NCBI GenBank assembly: GCA_965221725.1
Contig: OZ244909.1
Coordinates: 2,914,001 to 2,978,000, forward strand
Length of the DNA stretch: 64,000 bases
Origin: HK1 sp965221725
GTDB lineage: Bacteria; Pseudomonadota; Gammaproteobacteria; HK1
Reading direction: 5' to 3'
In this document: piece after piece, positions 63,864 to 64,000 of the stretch
Layout: every line of letters starts with the position of its first letter
How positions within the stretch are numbered: the first letter of the stretch is position 1
Translations under genes and position numbers: made by a program
The notes under the pieces: model-generated
What the model saw: the letters and a program-made list of their open reading frames with translations, nothing else
What the model was told of the DNA's origin: nothing
Databases searched by the model: none

Positions 63864-64000
63864 GGCATTCTCCTGGGGTGCAGGCATGGCGCACTGCGCC
63901 AATGGTAAGCCATCACCATGCGGCGGCGCGTGCGAGGGCGCGAAAGCGCTCTCCGTGCGCCCCGCTGTGCGTCCCCGGGTCACGCCGGGGTCACGCCGGG

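Noticed and set aside
63978..64000. Start of a tandem repeat or CRISPR at the window edge
   Set aside because: Only two copies of an 11-bp unit (GTCACGCCGGG) are visible, with no spacers; the window ends there.

Overview
The window is high-GC bacterial chromosome, most probably from a gammaproteobacterium. The main evidence is the block coaBC-dut-argB-slmA (SlmA is a gammaproteobacterial nucleoid-occlusion factor), with radC beside it, a proC-yggT pair and a glmU gene. This assignment is inferred from gene content and order only.

Layout. 1-10.2 kb is housekeeping: the 3' end of groEL, glmU, an acylating aldehyde dehydrogenase, a YbdK-type carboxylate-amine ligase, radC, coaBC, dut, argB, slmA and a YgjP-type metallopeptidase. 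10.5-20.3 kb is an accessory region read mostly on the minus strand. It holds a PIN / XRE-ImmA-IrrE pair, then a wrecked operon (NYN/LOTUS fragment, 52-residue protein, DUF6361 protein, phospholipase-D-like protein, SF2 helicase) that resembles a defence locus. The PLD-like gene has been replaced by nested insertion sequences: a broken IS3, an ISAs1 element inside it, and an intact IS3 that carries a 170-bp MITE. Between the two IS3 right ends lies a short gene with a 25-G homopolymer. Just past that tract another frame stays open for 47 codons and looks like the tail of a small, possibly RiPP-type, peptide precursor. 20.6-24.4 kb holds yggT, proC and a solo OLD-type ATPase/TOPRIM nuclease.

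24.6-32.6 kb is a catabolic operon: a fused hydantoinase/5-oxoprolinase (HyuA-HyuB) followed by the binding protein and both permeases of a peptide-type ABC importer. The matching ATPase genes are not next to it but at 54.8-56.9 kb. Between the two halves lie a 6.9-kb mosaic of insertion sequences (32.8-39.7 kb), bounded by 16-bp direct repeats, and a tightly overlapping operon (39.9-53.4 kb). The mosaic contains an ISKra4-type fragment with a canonical A-AAA-AAG slippery site, a complete ISNCY element, a second homopolymer gene (a secreted protein with a 13-C tract at the start of its signal peptide), a decayed IS3, a truncated IS21 and half of a second ISNCY element. The operon encodes a branched-chain-amino-acid-type ABC importer (livKHMGF-like), an iron alcohol dehydrogenase, a hotdog thioesterase, a three-subunit molybdenum hydroxylase, a metallo-beta-lactamase-fold hydrolase, a short-chain dehydrogenase homologue lacking the usual catalytic Tyr/Lys, and an acyl-CoA ligase. 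A convergent tandem HxlR regulator follows it. Together these suggest uptake, hydroxylation, ring opening and CoA activation of an unidentified cyclic carboxylic compound.

56.8-63.9 kb is a Uma2-family nuclease-like gene and a complete yejABEF-type (microcin C / oligopeptide) importer on the minus strand. No rRNA, tRNA or CRISPR array was recognised.

The most interesting signals are the two homopolymer-tract genes. Both lie beside right ends of the same IS3 family and both look able to switch frame. Next are the IS-shattered DUF6361-PLD-helicase operon and the putative slippery site in the ISKra4-like fragment.
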